Assembly: GCF_003217475.1 (NCBI RefSeq)
Contig: NZ_QJSP01000008.1
Span: 186,001-250,000 of the forward strand
Direction of reading: 5' to 3'
Origin: Williamsia limnetica
GTDB lineage: Bacteria; Actinomycetota; Actinomycetes; Mycobacteriales; Mycobacteriaceae
DNA length: 64,000 nucleotides
The notes under the pieces were generated by a model. That model was not told the DNA's origin, searched no databases, and was given only the letters and a program-made list of their open reading frames with translations. The translations under genes were made by a program, and so were the position numbers. Each line of letters opens with the position of its first letter. The stretch's first letter is position 1. This document shows, piece by piece, positions 37,882 through 45,970 of this stretch.

Positions 37882-39093
37882 CTACCCGATCACTCCACGC
37901 TCAAAGAGTCCCGCGATCTCGTCGTCGTCGAGACCAAGAATCTCGGCCACCACCTGCGCGGAATGCTGACCTACGACTGGTGCAGGTGCCGCAGACAGGT
38001 GCCTGCTGTCGAATCGCGCCGGATGGCCGGCGGCGAGGTACTGCCCGATGCGCGGTTGCTCGAGGGGCGAGAACAGTGGATTCGTCTCCAGCGCATCGGA
38101 TTCGACCACGTCGGTGAACGAGCGGTACTGCTCGAACAACACCGAGGACTTACGCAACGCGTCGGACACCTCCGCGGCACTGTGCCTGCGGAACCACCGA
38201 GCGAAGAGCGCCGTGAGCGCGTCGCGATATTCGTATCGCTCGCCTTCGACGCGGAAGTCGGTATCGAGGGCGGTCTCGAGTGCGTCGACCGCCGCACCGG
38301 TTTCGGTCAAAGTCACCAGGTCCCAAAAGTGCCGGTTCGTCAGGGCCACAATCATGAAGCGGGCGTGATCGGCTGTCACGAAGTCGGTTCCGTAGGTTCC
38401 ATAGATCGCGTTGCCCGTTGCCTGTCGCTGTCGGCCGTTGACCATCACCTCGGTGAGATACCCGAGTGCTCCTGCCGTTGCGAGGGCGACGTCTTCGAGT
38501 GGCAGCGTGATCTGCGACCCCGCGCCGGTCTGATCGCGGCGACGCACTGCGGCCAGCAAGGCTGTCGAGGCATGGAGCCCGCAGGCGATGTCCCAGGCAG
38601 GCAACACGTGATTGACCACCTCGCCGCCGCCCCGACCGGTCACCTGAGGAAATCCCAGCGCGGCGTTCACGGTGTAGTCGACTCCCGCTGTGCCATCTCG
38701 TTTTCCGAGGATCTCGAGTGTGATGACGTCTTCGCGCAGCGCAGACAGCGTCTCGTGGCCCATCCAGTCCCGACCCCCGGCATTGGTGACGAAGATGCCA
38801 CCCCCGGGGCCGGGAGCTGTCGCGAGCTGCTGAATGAGTTTCTGCGACTCGGGGTTCCGGAAATCGCAGGACAAGGAATGCTTGCCTCGGTTCAGGCCTG
38901 TCCAATAGATCGATTCGCCGCCGGCCGTCACCGGCCACCGACGGTAGTCGGACGCGCCCCCGATCGGGTCGATCCGGATGACCTGGGCGCCGAGTTGCGA
39001 CAACGTCAGACCACACAGCGGGGAGGCGACAAAACTTGACACCTCGACGATGCGCAATCCGGCCAGCGGGCCGGCACTCTCGCCGGAGTTCAT
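37882..39093 (-). CDS. Family III (CaiB/BaiF) CoA-transferase
   Basis: 403 residues. Moves CoA between carboxylic acids via an aspartyl-CoA intermediate. The N-terminus GLRIVEVSSFVASPLCGLTL, then QVIRIDPIGGASDYRRWPV and WTGLNRGKHSLSCDFRNPES, are hallmark segments. GTAGVDYTVNAALGFPQVTG probably holds the catalytic Asp, and FMIVALTNRHFWDLVTLTET is a typical late motif. Relatives include alpha-methylacyl-CoA racemase-type enzymes, so racemase function is possible. Its ATG directly follows the stop codon of the upstream kinase-like gene. Confidence 0.9.
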   Translation of the reverse strand: MNSGESAGPLAGLRIVEVSSFVASPLCGLTLSQLGAQVIRIDPIGGASDYRRWPVTAGGESIYWTGLNRGKHSLSCDFRNPESQKLIQQLATAPGPGGGIFVTNAGGRDWMGHETLSALREDVITLEILGKRDGTAGVDYTVNAALGFPQVTGRGGGEVVNHVLPAWDIACGLHASTALLAAVRRRDQTGAGSQITLPLEDVALATAGALGYLTEVMVNGRQRQATGNAIYGTYGTDFVTADHARFMIVALTNRHFWDLVTLTETGAAVDALETALDTDFRVEGERYEYRDALTALFARWFRRHSAAEVSDALRKSSVLFEQYRSFTDVVESDALETNPLFSPLEQPRIGQYLAAGHPARFDSRHLSAAPAPVVGQHSAQVVAEILGLDDDEIAGLFERGVIG

Positions 39094-39657
39094 CTACAGA
39101 ATCCTCTGCCGCAGTACAGAATCGGGCACCACATCGCAGTGGGAGCGGGTGTTGTCCACCGTGAACCACCCTCGCTCGAAATCCTGCCACCGCCGCAGAT
39201 TGTCGCGTTCGCCTTCACCGTCGCGTGCCACGCCTCGTTCAAGTCGTTCGGCTTCGGTGCCGCCGTCGAGCCACAACGCATGCCGCAGTTGCGGACGCAC
39301 GGGCGCCCGCGCGCTCGAGACTCCTTCGATGATCAGCAACGGTTCCCAGCGCAACCAGACGCGAGGTCCGGGTTCAGCGGTGCCGTCCCGCCAGACCCGC
39401 GGGTGGAACCGGAAGTCGTGCCCACGCCAGTACGACCGCAGCACCTCTTCGTCGAGTTCGGGCCACCACCCGACCGGGTCATCCCAGGTGGCGAAGTCGT
39501 CGGTCCGAACCAGCACCACAGGGGTGCCCAGTTCATCCAGTGTCTTCACGAGCGCATCGGCCAGCGTCGACTTCCCGGCACCGGAAGGGCCGTCGATCGC
39601 GACGATCCCCGATTTCAGTTGTCGCGCAAAGGTGTCGATCCACGAATCGTCGGTCAC
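39094..39657 (-). CDS. Uridine kinase-like P-loop protein
   Basis: 187 residues. Walker A is IVAIDGPSGAGKSTLADALV near residues 18-37; RTDDFATWDDPVGWWPELDE holds the D-D-F-x-x-W motif of actinobacterial uridine-kinase-like proteins, and LIIEGVSSARAPVRPQLRHA follows. The lid region EAERLERGVARDGEGERDNL is Arg-rich. Nucleoside phosphorylation is inferred from the family; the substrate is not proven. It lies between recR and the CoA-transferase gene on one strand, with 7 bp and 0 bp gaps, so an operon. Confidence 0.85.
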   Translation of the reverse strand: MTDDSWIDTFARQLKSGIVAIDGPSGAGKSTLADALVKTLDELGTPVVLVRTDDFATWDDPVGWWPELDEEVLRSYWRGHDFRFHPRVWRDGTAEPGPRVWLRWEPLLIIEGVSSARAPVRPQLRHALWLDGGTEAERLERGVARDGEGERDNLRRWQDFERGWFTVDNTRSHCDVVPDSVLRQRIL

Positions 39658-39664
39658 ACCGGCC

Positions 39665-40276
39665 TCAGGTGAGTATCCGGCGGCCCGACAGCGCCCGGCC
39701 GAGCGTCAGTTCGTCGGCGAACTCCAGGTCGCCGCCCATCGGCAGACCCGACGCCAACCGGGTGACGGACAAGCCCGGGAAGTCCTTGAGCATGCGCTGT
39801 AGGTACGTCGCAGTCGCCTCGCCCTCGGTGTTCGGGTCGGTGGCCACGATGATCTCGCTGACGTCGACACCGTCCTCCTGGTTGGCCAAGCGGCGCAACA
39901 ACTCCCGAATGCGGAGCTGATCGGGTCCGATACCGCCCAGCGGGTCGAGCGCACCGCCCAGCACGTGATATCGCCCGGTGAACTCTTTGGTGCGCTCGAT
40001 CGCCTGCACGTCTTTCGGCTCTTCGACCACACAGATCTTGCTGGCGTCGCGACGGGCGTCACGACATATCCGGCACCGCACCTGGGCCGAGACGTTGCCA
40101 CACACCTCGCAGAAGACGACGTCGTCGCGCACGTGCACCAGCGCCGCCGTCAGCCGGTTGATGTCGGCGGCAGGCGCGGACAGCAGATGAAACGCAATCC
40201 GTTGCGCACCCTTCGGACCGAGCCCTGGCAACTTGGCCATCTCGTCGATCAAATCCTGGATCGGTCCTTCGTACAC
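39665..40276 (-). CDS. recR: Recombination mediator RecR
   Basis: 203 residues; loads RecA at gaps with RecO. It has a helix-hairpin-helix start ([20 protein letters not shown]), four zinc cysteines at 56, 59, 68 and 71 ([16 protein letters not shown]), a Toprim domain ([30 protein letters not shown]) and the Walker-B-like C-terminus [20 protein letters not shown]. The start is the GTG at 40276, reading [12 protein letters not shown], the usual beginning of RecR. Seven bases after ybaB, the conserved order in bacteria; equals Rv3715c. Confidence 0.96.
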   Translation of the reverse strand: MYEGPIQDLIDEMAKLPGLGPKGAQRIAFHLLSAPAADINRLTAALVHVRDDVVFCEVCGNVSAQVRCRICRDARRDASKICVVEEPKDVQAIERTKEFTGRYHVLGGALDPLGGIGPDQLRIRELLRRLANQEDGVDVSEIIVATDPNTEGEATATYLQRMLKDFPGLSVTRLASGLPMGGDLEFADELTLGRALSGRRILT

Positions 40277-40283
40277 GGGAGAA

Positions 40284-40613
40284 TTATCCGCCCAGGCCCG
40301 GGAAACCGCCGCCCAGGCCACCGGCGAGAGGACCCATCTTCTGCTGGGTCAGGGCATCGCGTTTGGTGTTCAGATCGGCAAGCGCGCCGACGATCAGATC
40401 CTGCAGGGTCTCGACGTCGTCCGCGTCCACGACCTTGGGGTCGATGGACACTGCAGTCACCTCACCGGTGCCGTTTCCGGTCACGCTGACCAGGCCACCA
40501 CCTGCGGTGCCCGTGACCTCTGCTGCTGCCATCTCCGCCTGCGCTGCGAGCAGTTGCTGCTGCATCTGCTGAGCCTGCTGCAGGAGTCCGGCCATCGGGT
40601 TCTCTGGTTCCAC
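40284..40613 (-). CDS. ybaB: YbaB/EbfC nucleoid-associated protein
   Basis: 109 residues. An N-terminal helix, [20 protein letters not shown], is followed by the central beta sheet [20 protein letters not shown] and a C-terminal helix with [17 protein letters not shown]. The tail is Gly-rich ([16 protein letters not shown]). Binds DNA as a dimer. Immediately upstream of recR as in most bacteria; equals Rv3716c. Confidence 0.95.
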   Translation of the reverse strand: MEPENPMAGLLQQAQQMQQQLLAAQAEMAAAEVTGTAGGGLVSVTGNGTGEVTAVSIDPKVVDADDVETLQDLIVGALADLNTKRDALTQQKMGPLAGGLGGGFPGLGG

Positions 40614-40623
40614 TGCGTCCTCT

Positions 40624-40974
40624 TCACTCTCGGCGTTCGTGTTGTTGCAGGCGCATCATTCTCTCGAGATGAGCGGCAATGCTGTCGATGGTATCGCCGC
40701 CGGAAGGCTCGACCTCGAAGTGCAGTCGCGCGTTGCCTCCGAACATCGCGGCCGCCTTGGCCGACAGGGCGAACCCGAACTCGTCGTCGACCCGTTGCCA
40801 GGCGATCACACCCTGCTCGACGGGCGCACCGACACCCGCGCTGATCTGGTACGACCCCGGGGTAGCGGGCAGATCGCATTGGATCTGGAAGCAGTCCCCG
40901 GTCTCGTCGTCGAGGAATACGACAACCTCACACTGCAGGTCGTCGTAGTGGTCGTAGGAGACGACAATCGCCAT
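40624..40974 (-). CDS. Conserved small protein of unknown function
   Basis: 116 residues, acidic, with no signal peptide or membrane segment. The sequence alternates short strands ([35 protein letters not shown]) with a C-terminal helix [19 protein letters not shown] do not recognise the family with confidence; it is not a fragment, having its own start and good codon use. It starts the minus-strand run ybaB-recR-kinase-CoA-transferase, 10 bp before ybaB, which suggests cotranscription. Confidence 0.68.
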   Translation of the reverse strand: MAIVVSYDHYDDLQCEVVVFLDDETGDCFQIQCDLPATPGSYQISAGVGAPVEQGVIAWQRVDDEFGFALSAKAAAMFGGNARLHFEVEPSGGDTIDSIAAHLERMMRLQQHERRE

Positions 40975-41001
40975 GAGGGCTACCTCCCGGGTCGGTGCGG
41001 T

Positions 41002-41919
41002 TCAGCCGAGTGATCGGCCACTGACGAATCGCCGACGCGCGCCGGACAGCGGATCGTCGAACTCCACAGCGTAGGCCAGCAGCTGCAAGGGGTCGGAGAA
41101 GTCGCCGTGATCGGGCGCGGCCGCGACCTCGGGCCGCACGTGCGGGTAGAGCGGGTCTCCGTCGATCGGGATGCCGAGCCCCGACATGTGCAACCGGAGT
41201 TGGTGGGTGCGCCCGGTCTGCGGCAGCAAGCGGTAGATCCCTCGGTCAGCTGACGTGTCGAGCAGCTCGATCGTCGAGATTGCGTTCTCGGGGCCGGGCT
41301 CGAGCCGGGCACGTAAGTCACCGGCGTCTTTCATGATCCGGTTGCGGACGGTGACCGGGAACTCGAGACCGTCTCCGATGGGCGCGCGGGCGCGATACTC
41401 CTTGCTGACGAGGCGGTCGGCGAACAACTGCTGATACGGCGCCCGGGCCTGCGGTCGGGCGCTGAACATCAGCACCCCCGCGGTGAGCCGGTCAAGCCGG
41501 TGCACGGGACTGAGCGCCGGATTGTCGAGGCGCCGACGCAGGCGTACCAGCGCCGTCTGCACCACGTGCGCTCCGCGCGGCATCGTCGCGAGGAAGTGCG
41601 GTTTGTCGACGACGACGAGGTCATCATCAGCGTGGAGGATGTCGAGCTCGAACGGGATCTCGGTTTCCGTCGGCAGGTCCCGATAGAAATAGATGGGCCG
41701 ACCCGGCGTCGCAGGCGCCGACAGATCGACTCGTTCGCCGCTCACGTCGAGCACCTGACCGCTGTCGGCACGAGCTGCCAGATCAGCAGAGGTCAACCCA
41801 GCACAGGCCGGAGCGGCCAGCATCGCGTCACCGACAGTGCCCTCGCCGCTTCGCAGCACCACCCGGGTCGCGTCGACCCCGTCGCGCAACGGCAAGGGTG
41901 CTGGTCTGCGATTCCTCAC
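41002..41919 (-). CDS. RNA pseudouridine synthase, RluA family
   Basis: 305 residues. The catalytic motif is SPVHRLDRLTAGVLMFSA, with the nucleophilic Asp in HRLD. DDDLVVVDKPHFLATMPRGA precedes it, and LVSKEYRARAPIGDG and QTGRTHQLRLHMSGLGIPID close the catalytic domain. The first 90 residues form an S4-like or accessory region. Isomerises uridines in rRNA or tRNA; the target cannot be read from sequence. Separate from the SRPBCC gene upstream by 25 bp on the same strand. Confidence 0.93.
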   Translation of the reverse strand: MRNRRPAPLPLRDGVDATRVVLRSGEGTVGDAMLAAPACAGLTSADLAARADSGQVLDVSGERVDLSAPATPGRPIYFYRDLPTETEIPFELDILHADDDLVVVDKPHFLATMPRGAHVVQTALVRLRRRLDNPALSPVHRLDRLTAGVLMFSARPQARAPYQQLFADRLVSKEYRARAPIGDGLEFPVTVRNRIMKDAGDLRARLEPGPENAISTIELLDTSADRGIYRLLPQTGRTHQLRLHMSGLGIPIDGDPLYPHVRPEVAAAPDHGDFSDPLQLLAYAVEFDDPLSGARRRFVSGRSLG

Positions 41920-41944
41920 CGAACCGGCCTATCCCCCGAATCGA

Positions 41945-42385
41945 TCAGCCGCGTTCGACGTGCGACTTCAGGTTTCCGAGCAGTTCGGCCTGGATCTTGG
42001 CCAGTCCCTTGGGCGCGAAGGTCTTCTCGAAGAAGCCGCCGATCCCGCCTGCGCCCTGCCAGGTGGTGACGGTGGTGACCTTGGCACCCGAACCCGCCGG
42101 CTGTACCTGGTAGGTGGTGATCATCGACGAGTTGGCGTCGGTCTCCGTGATGGTCGATCCGACCAGATCCACCGAAGCCTGCACGTTCCTGGAACGCTTC
42201 TTTGTCGCCTGCAGCGTCCACTTCGCGACGGTGCCGGCACCGACGCCACCTTCGAGGACTGCGTAGTCGAGGTACTGACCGGGCAGGATGTTCGGGCGCA
42301 CGGTCTGGTAATCCGACAGGGCGGTGAGGACCTGCTCGGGTGCGGCATTGATGTCGATCGACTGGGATGCGGTTACCTGTGCCAC
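41945..42385 (-). CDS. SRPBCC-family protein (Rv3718c-like)
   Basis: 146 residues, START-like fold: SQSIDINAAPEQVLTALSDY at the N-terminus, GTVAKWTLQATKKRSRNVQA and SSMITTYQVQPAGSGAKV in the sheet, and a C-terminal helix AKIQAELLGNLKSHV. Ligand unknown. It is divergent from the FAD oxidase gene, the same arrangement as Rv3718c/Rv3719 in M. tuberculosis, which suggests a conserved link with the lipid-modifying pair. Confidence 0.88.
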   Translation of the reverse strand: MAQVTASQSIDINAAPEQVLTALSDYQTVRPNILPGQYLDYAVLEGGVGAGTVAKWTLQATKKRSRNVQASVDLVGSTITETDANSSMITTYQVQPAGSGAKVTTVTTWQGAGGIGGFFEKTFAPKGLAKIQAELLGNLKSHVERG

Positions 42386-42534
42386 GAAGAATTCACCTTC
42401 CGATATGCGAGCAATTCACTCCAGAGCCTGCCAGAACAGGCCCGGCTGCTCCCGGGCGGTCCACAATCGGACAAATACGGCCCGGCCCTGGTATGAAGTG
42501 GAAAGTACTGGACGGTAGTCCTAGGCTCTAACCT

Positions 42535-43959
42535 GTGTCGAAGGTAAGAGGGGTCGAATCGGGTCGCGACGCGTTCGACCAGGGGGTCGCGAACTTGCTG
42601 GCGAGCTACCGTGCGATTCCCCCTGAGGGTCGGGTTCGCCTGGCGAAGAAGACCTCGAATCTGTTCCGCAAACGCGCCAAGAATCCGTTCCCCGGCCTCG
42701 ACGTATCGGGTTTGGACCGCGTGATCTCGGTGGATGTCGGAGCCCGTACGGCCGACGTCGCAGGCATGTGCACCTATGAGGAACTTGTCGCCACCACGCT
42801 CAAGTATGGGCTCGCCCCGAAGGTGGTACCGCAGCTCAAGACCATCACTCTCGGCGGCGCGGTGACCGGCCTCGGCATCGAGTCGACGTCGTTCCGCAAC
42901 GGACTACCGCACGAGTCGGTCATCGAGATCGACATCCTCACCGGCGCCGGCGAGATCGTCACCACGTCGGCAACGAGCGACAACTCTGACCTGTTCTTCG
43001 GTTTCGCCAACTCGTACGGCACCCTCGGATATTCGACGCGGCTCAAGATCGAGCTCGAACAGGTCGCCCCGTTCGTCGAGCTCCGCCACGTGCGGTTCTC
43101 AGACCTGCAGACTCTGCAGGACACCATGAATCAGATCGTCGACGACCCGCAGTACCAGGGTGAACGCGTTGATTATCTTGATGGCGTCGTCTTTTCGGCG
43201 ACCGAGAGCTATCTGATCCTGGGTCGACAGAGTGCTGATGCGGGACCGGTCAGTGACTACACCGGCGATCAGATCTTCTATCGCTCGATCCAGCACGGCG
43301 CCGATTCCACTCCGCTGCGTGACCGCCTCACCATCGCCGACTACCTGTGGCGCTGGGATACGGACTGGTTCTGGTGCTCGCGTGCATTCGGCGCCCAAAA
43401 CCCACGAATCCGGCGATTCTGGCCGAAACAGTTGTTGCGCAGCAGTTTCTACTGGAAGCTCATCGCCCTCGACCATCGTTTCGACATCGGTGACAAGCTC
43501 AACGCCCGAAAAGGCGAACCGCCGGGCGAGCGGGTGGTCCAGGACATCGAGGTGCCCATCGAGCGGACCGCGGAATTCACGGCCTGGTTTCTCGAGAACA
43601 TACCCATCGAACCGATCTGGTTGTGTCCGCTTCGGCTTCGCGACCCGTCTCCGGCCGGCGCCGACTCGAACCGGCCATGGCCGCTGTATCCGCTGGAACC
43701 ACACCGCACCTACGTGAACATCGGGTTCTGGTCGGCGGTGCCCAAGCGCACCGATCAACCCGACGGCTATGCCAACCGGCAGATCGAGATCAAGGTGTCC
43801 GAACTCGATGGCCACAAATCCCTCTACTCCGAATCCTTTTACAGCGAAGAGGAGTTCGACCAACTCTACGGCGGCGAGCCCTACCGCCTACTGAAGAAAC
43901 ACTACGATCCCGGGTCGCGGCTACTCGACCTCTACGCAAAGGCGGTGCAACGTCAGTGA
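42535..43959 (+). CDS. FAD-binding oxidoreductase paired with the fatty-acid methyltransferase
   Basis: 474 residues of the vanillyl-alcohol-oxidase/sterol-reductase (FAD_binding_4) type. NLFRKRAKNPFPGLDVSGLD, then ISVDVGARTADVAGMCTYEE and ITLGGAVTGLGIESTSFRNG form the FAD-binding domain. GLAPKVVPQLK and WLCPLRLRDPSPAG are further family motifs. Corresponds to Rv3719 and is related to the TmsA-type reductase that completes 10-methyl-branched fatty acids. A GTG start follows a possible TAGGCT -10 by nine bases, suggesting a leaderless message. It overlaps the next gene by four bases (GTGA). Confidence 0.88.
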   Translation: MSKVRGVESGRDAFDQGVANLLASYRAIPPEGRVRLAKKTSNLFRKRAKNPFPGLDVSGLDRVISVDVGARTADVAGMCTYEELVATTLKYGLAPKVVPQLKTITLGGAVTGLGIESTSFRNGLPHESVIEIDILTGAGEIVTTSATSDNSDLFFGFANSYGTLGYSTRLKIELEQVAPFVELRHVRFSDLQTLQDTMNQIVDDPQYQGERVDYLDGVVFSATESYLILGRQSADAGPVSDYTGDQIFYRSIQHGADSTPLRDRLTIADYLWRWDTDWFWCSRAFGAQNPRIRRFWPKQLLRSSFYWKLIALDHRFDIGDKLNARKGEPPGERVVQDIEVPIERTAEFTAWFLENIPIEPIWLCPLRLRDPSPAGADSNRPWPLYPLEPHRTYVNIGFWSAVPKRTDQPDGYANRQIEIKVSELDGHKSLYSESFYSEEEFDQLYGGEPYRLLKKHYDPGSRLLDLYAKAVQRQ

Positions 43960-45281
43960 CCACATTCAAAGAAGGCGAACTCTCCCCCACGTCCGTGGTT
44001 GGTCCGAAACTCAGCCTCGCCGAGGTCGTCGAGGCGGTTGCCGGTGGCGATCTCAAGGTGCGGGTGACAGCGTACGACGGTAGCTCCGCAGGCCCTGCCG
44101 ATGCCGAATACGGCGTCGAATTGCTGACACCCCGCGGCTTGACCTACCTCGCAACAGCTCCCGGCGATCTCGGGCTCGCGCGGGCATATATCTCCGGCGA
44201 CCTGCTGCTGCACGGCTCCCACGGCGGCGACCCTTATGACGCCCTGCATGCCCTGTCCGAGGACATCAGTTTTCAACGGCCGTCGGCACGGACGATGGCT
44301 CAGATCACGCGGTCGATCGGCCTCGAACACTTCAAGCCGATCGCCCCGCCGCCGCAGGAGCAGCTGCCCCGGTGGCGGCGCATCGCCGAAGGACTGCGGC
44401 ACAGCAAAACCCGTGACGCAGAGGCCATCCACTACCACTACGACGTCTCGAACACCTTCTACGAGTACGTTCTCGGTTCTTCGATGACGTACACCTGCGC
44501 GTGCTACCCGAATCGGGAGGCGACGCTGGAAGAAGCTCAGGAGAACAAATACCGGCTCATCTTCGAGAAGCTCAAGCTCAAGCCCGGTGACCGGTTGCTC
44601 GACATCGGTTGCGGTTGGGGTTCGATGGTCCGCTATGCCGCTCGACGTGGAGTGCACGTCATCGGTGTGACCTTGTCCGCCGAGCAAGCCGAATGGGCGC
44701 AGCAGGCCATCGCCGACCAGGGCCTCGGCGAGTTCGCAGAAGTGCGTCACAGCGACTACCGCGACATCACCGAAACCGGCTTCGACGCGGTGTCATCGAT
44801 CGGACTGACCGAGCACATCGGCATCAGCAACTACCGCTCGTACTTCAGATTCATCCGCGCGAAGTTACGCGATGGCGGAATCCTGCTGAATCACTGCATC
44901 ACCCGGCCGGACAACCGCAGCCGCGGCAAAGCAGGTCCGTTCATCGACCGGTACGTGTTCCCTGACGGGGAGCTCACCGGATCGGGCACCATCATCACCG
45001 CGATTCAAGATGTCGGGTCGATGGAGGTGGTGCACGAGGAGAATCTGCGCGAGCACTACGCGATGACCCTGCGCGACTGGAACCGGAACCTCGTCGCGAA
45101 CTGGGACAACGCCGTCGAGGAAGTAGGCGAAGGCACCGCCCGCCTGTGGGGTCTGTACATGGCGGCATGCCGATTGGGATTCGACCGCAACATCATTCAG
45201 CTGCACCAGGTGCTCGCGGTGAAACTCGACGACAAGGGCGGCAACGGTGACCTGCCGCTGCGCCCGTGGTGGGACGCCTGA
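43956..45281 (+). CDS. Cyclopropane-fatty-acid-synthase-like SAM methyltransferase
   Basis: 441 residues. An N-terminal domain (about 1-130) of the type seen in UfaA1/TmsB-like proteins precedes the catalytic domain. AEAIHYHYDVSNTFYEYVLG then SSMTYTCACYPNREATLEEA are CFA-synthase hallmarks; the SAM motif is LLDIGCGWGSMVRYAARRG; SIGLTEHIGISNYRSYF and HCITRPDNRSRGKAGPFIDR complete the fold. It would methylate or cyclopropanate unsaturated acyl chains. Coupled by GTGA overlap to the FAD oxidase, as in Rv3719-Rv3720. Together they may make a methyl-branched lipid; product unproven. Confidence 0.92.
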   Translation: MTTFKEGELSPTSVVGPKLSLAEVVEAVAGGDLKVRVTAYDGSSAGPADAEYGVELLTPRGLTYLATAPGDLGLARAYISGDLLLHGSHGGDPYDALHALSEDISFQRPSARTMAQITRSIGLEHFKPIAPPPQEQLPRWRRIAEGLRHSKTRDAEAIHYHYDVSNTFYEYVLGSSMTYTCACYPNREATLEEAQENKYRLIFEKLKLKPGDRLLDIGCGWGSMVRYAARRGVHVIGVTLSAEQAEWAQQAIADQGLGEFAEVRHSDYRDITETGFDAVSSIGLTEHIGISNYRSYFRFIRAKLRDGGILLNHCITRPDNRSRGKAGPFIDRYVFPDGELTGSGTIITAIQDVGSMEVVHEENLREHYAMTLRDWNRNLVANWDNAVEEVGEGTARLWGLYMAACRLGFDRNIIQLHQVLAVKLDDKGGNGDLPLRPWWDA

Positions 45282-45294
45282 CCGGACCGGCTTC

Positions 45295-45873
45295 TCAGCG
45301 CGGCGAGTGCAGCTCGATCAGTTCGGTGATGTGCTTGGTCGCCTGCTCGAGAGGTCGCGTCGACCGCGCTGCCTGAGACAGGATCACTGCGCCCTCGACC
45401 GAGGCGATGATCGTCGTGGCCAGGGACTCTGCGGTCGCGGCATCGATCCCGTCTGCGGTCAGCCGCGTCAGGATGGCATCGCTCCACTCACGGAAGATGG
45501 CGGCCGCGGCGTCCGCAGCGTCTGGAGCCTCGGCTCGGCCCTGAACTGCTGCGACCACAGGGCAACCACCCTCGAAATTGCTGTCCATCAAGAGCTTCGA
45601 CCACATCTGGCCGATTGCGGCCACCGGATCCGGCCGGCTGGTGAACGTCTTCAGCAGTGCCGTCATCGAATCGCCCACAGATCGGGTCGCGGCAGTCACC
45701 AGCTCGGACTTGCCTCCGGGAAAGTTCAGATAGATCGATCTTCTCGCCACACCGCTGCAGCGCAAGATCTCGGTGACCCCGGTGCCCGAAACCCCGTGCC
45801 GCCGCATCAGATCAGCCGTCGCCCCCGTCAGCCTGTCGCGCACACTCACACCGTCACCTCGTCCATCGCTCAC
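45295..45873 (-). CDS. TetR-family regulator (LmrA/YxaF type)
   Basis: 192 residues. HTH: RDRLTGATADLMRRHGVSGT then VTEILRCSGVARRSIYLNFP, continuing GGKSELVTAATRSV. The C-terminal domain (FEGGCPVVAAVQGRAEAPDA, with GCP and the SVEGAVILSQAARS helix) is of the LmrA/YxaF subgroup. It is divergent from the OYE fusion gene, and a matching inverted repeat lies between. The likely role is repression of that enzyme until a substrate or inducer appears. Confidence 0.9.
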   Translation of the reverse strand: MSDGRGDGVSVRDRLTGATADLMRRHGVSGTGVTEILRCSGVARRSIYLNFPGGKSELVTAATRSVGDSMTALLKTFTSRPDPVAAIGQMWSKLLMDSNFEGGCPVVAAVQGRAEAPDAADAAAAIFREWSDAILTRLTADGIDAATAESLATTIIASVEGAVILSQAARSTRPLEQATKHITELIELHSPR

Positions 45874-45896
45874 CGTCAGGTTTGAAATATACCATT

Positions 45897-45927
45897 CGTT
45901 CTACTAGCGTCATCGAGGAGTAGAACG
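45897..45927. promoter_or_regulatory. TetR operator upstream of the OYE fusion gene
   Basis: CGTTCTACT (45897-45905) and AGTAGAACG (45919-45927) form a perfect 9-bp inverted repeat separated by 13 bp. It lies between the TetR start and the ribosome-binding site of the divergent reductase gene. Confidence 0.65.
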
Positions 45928-45970
45928 ATCGATATAGCTTGACTCGAACCCAGGGATGGAGCACCACATC

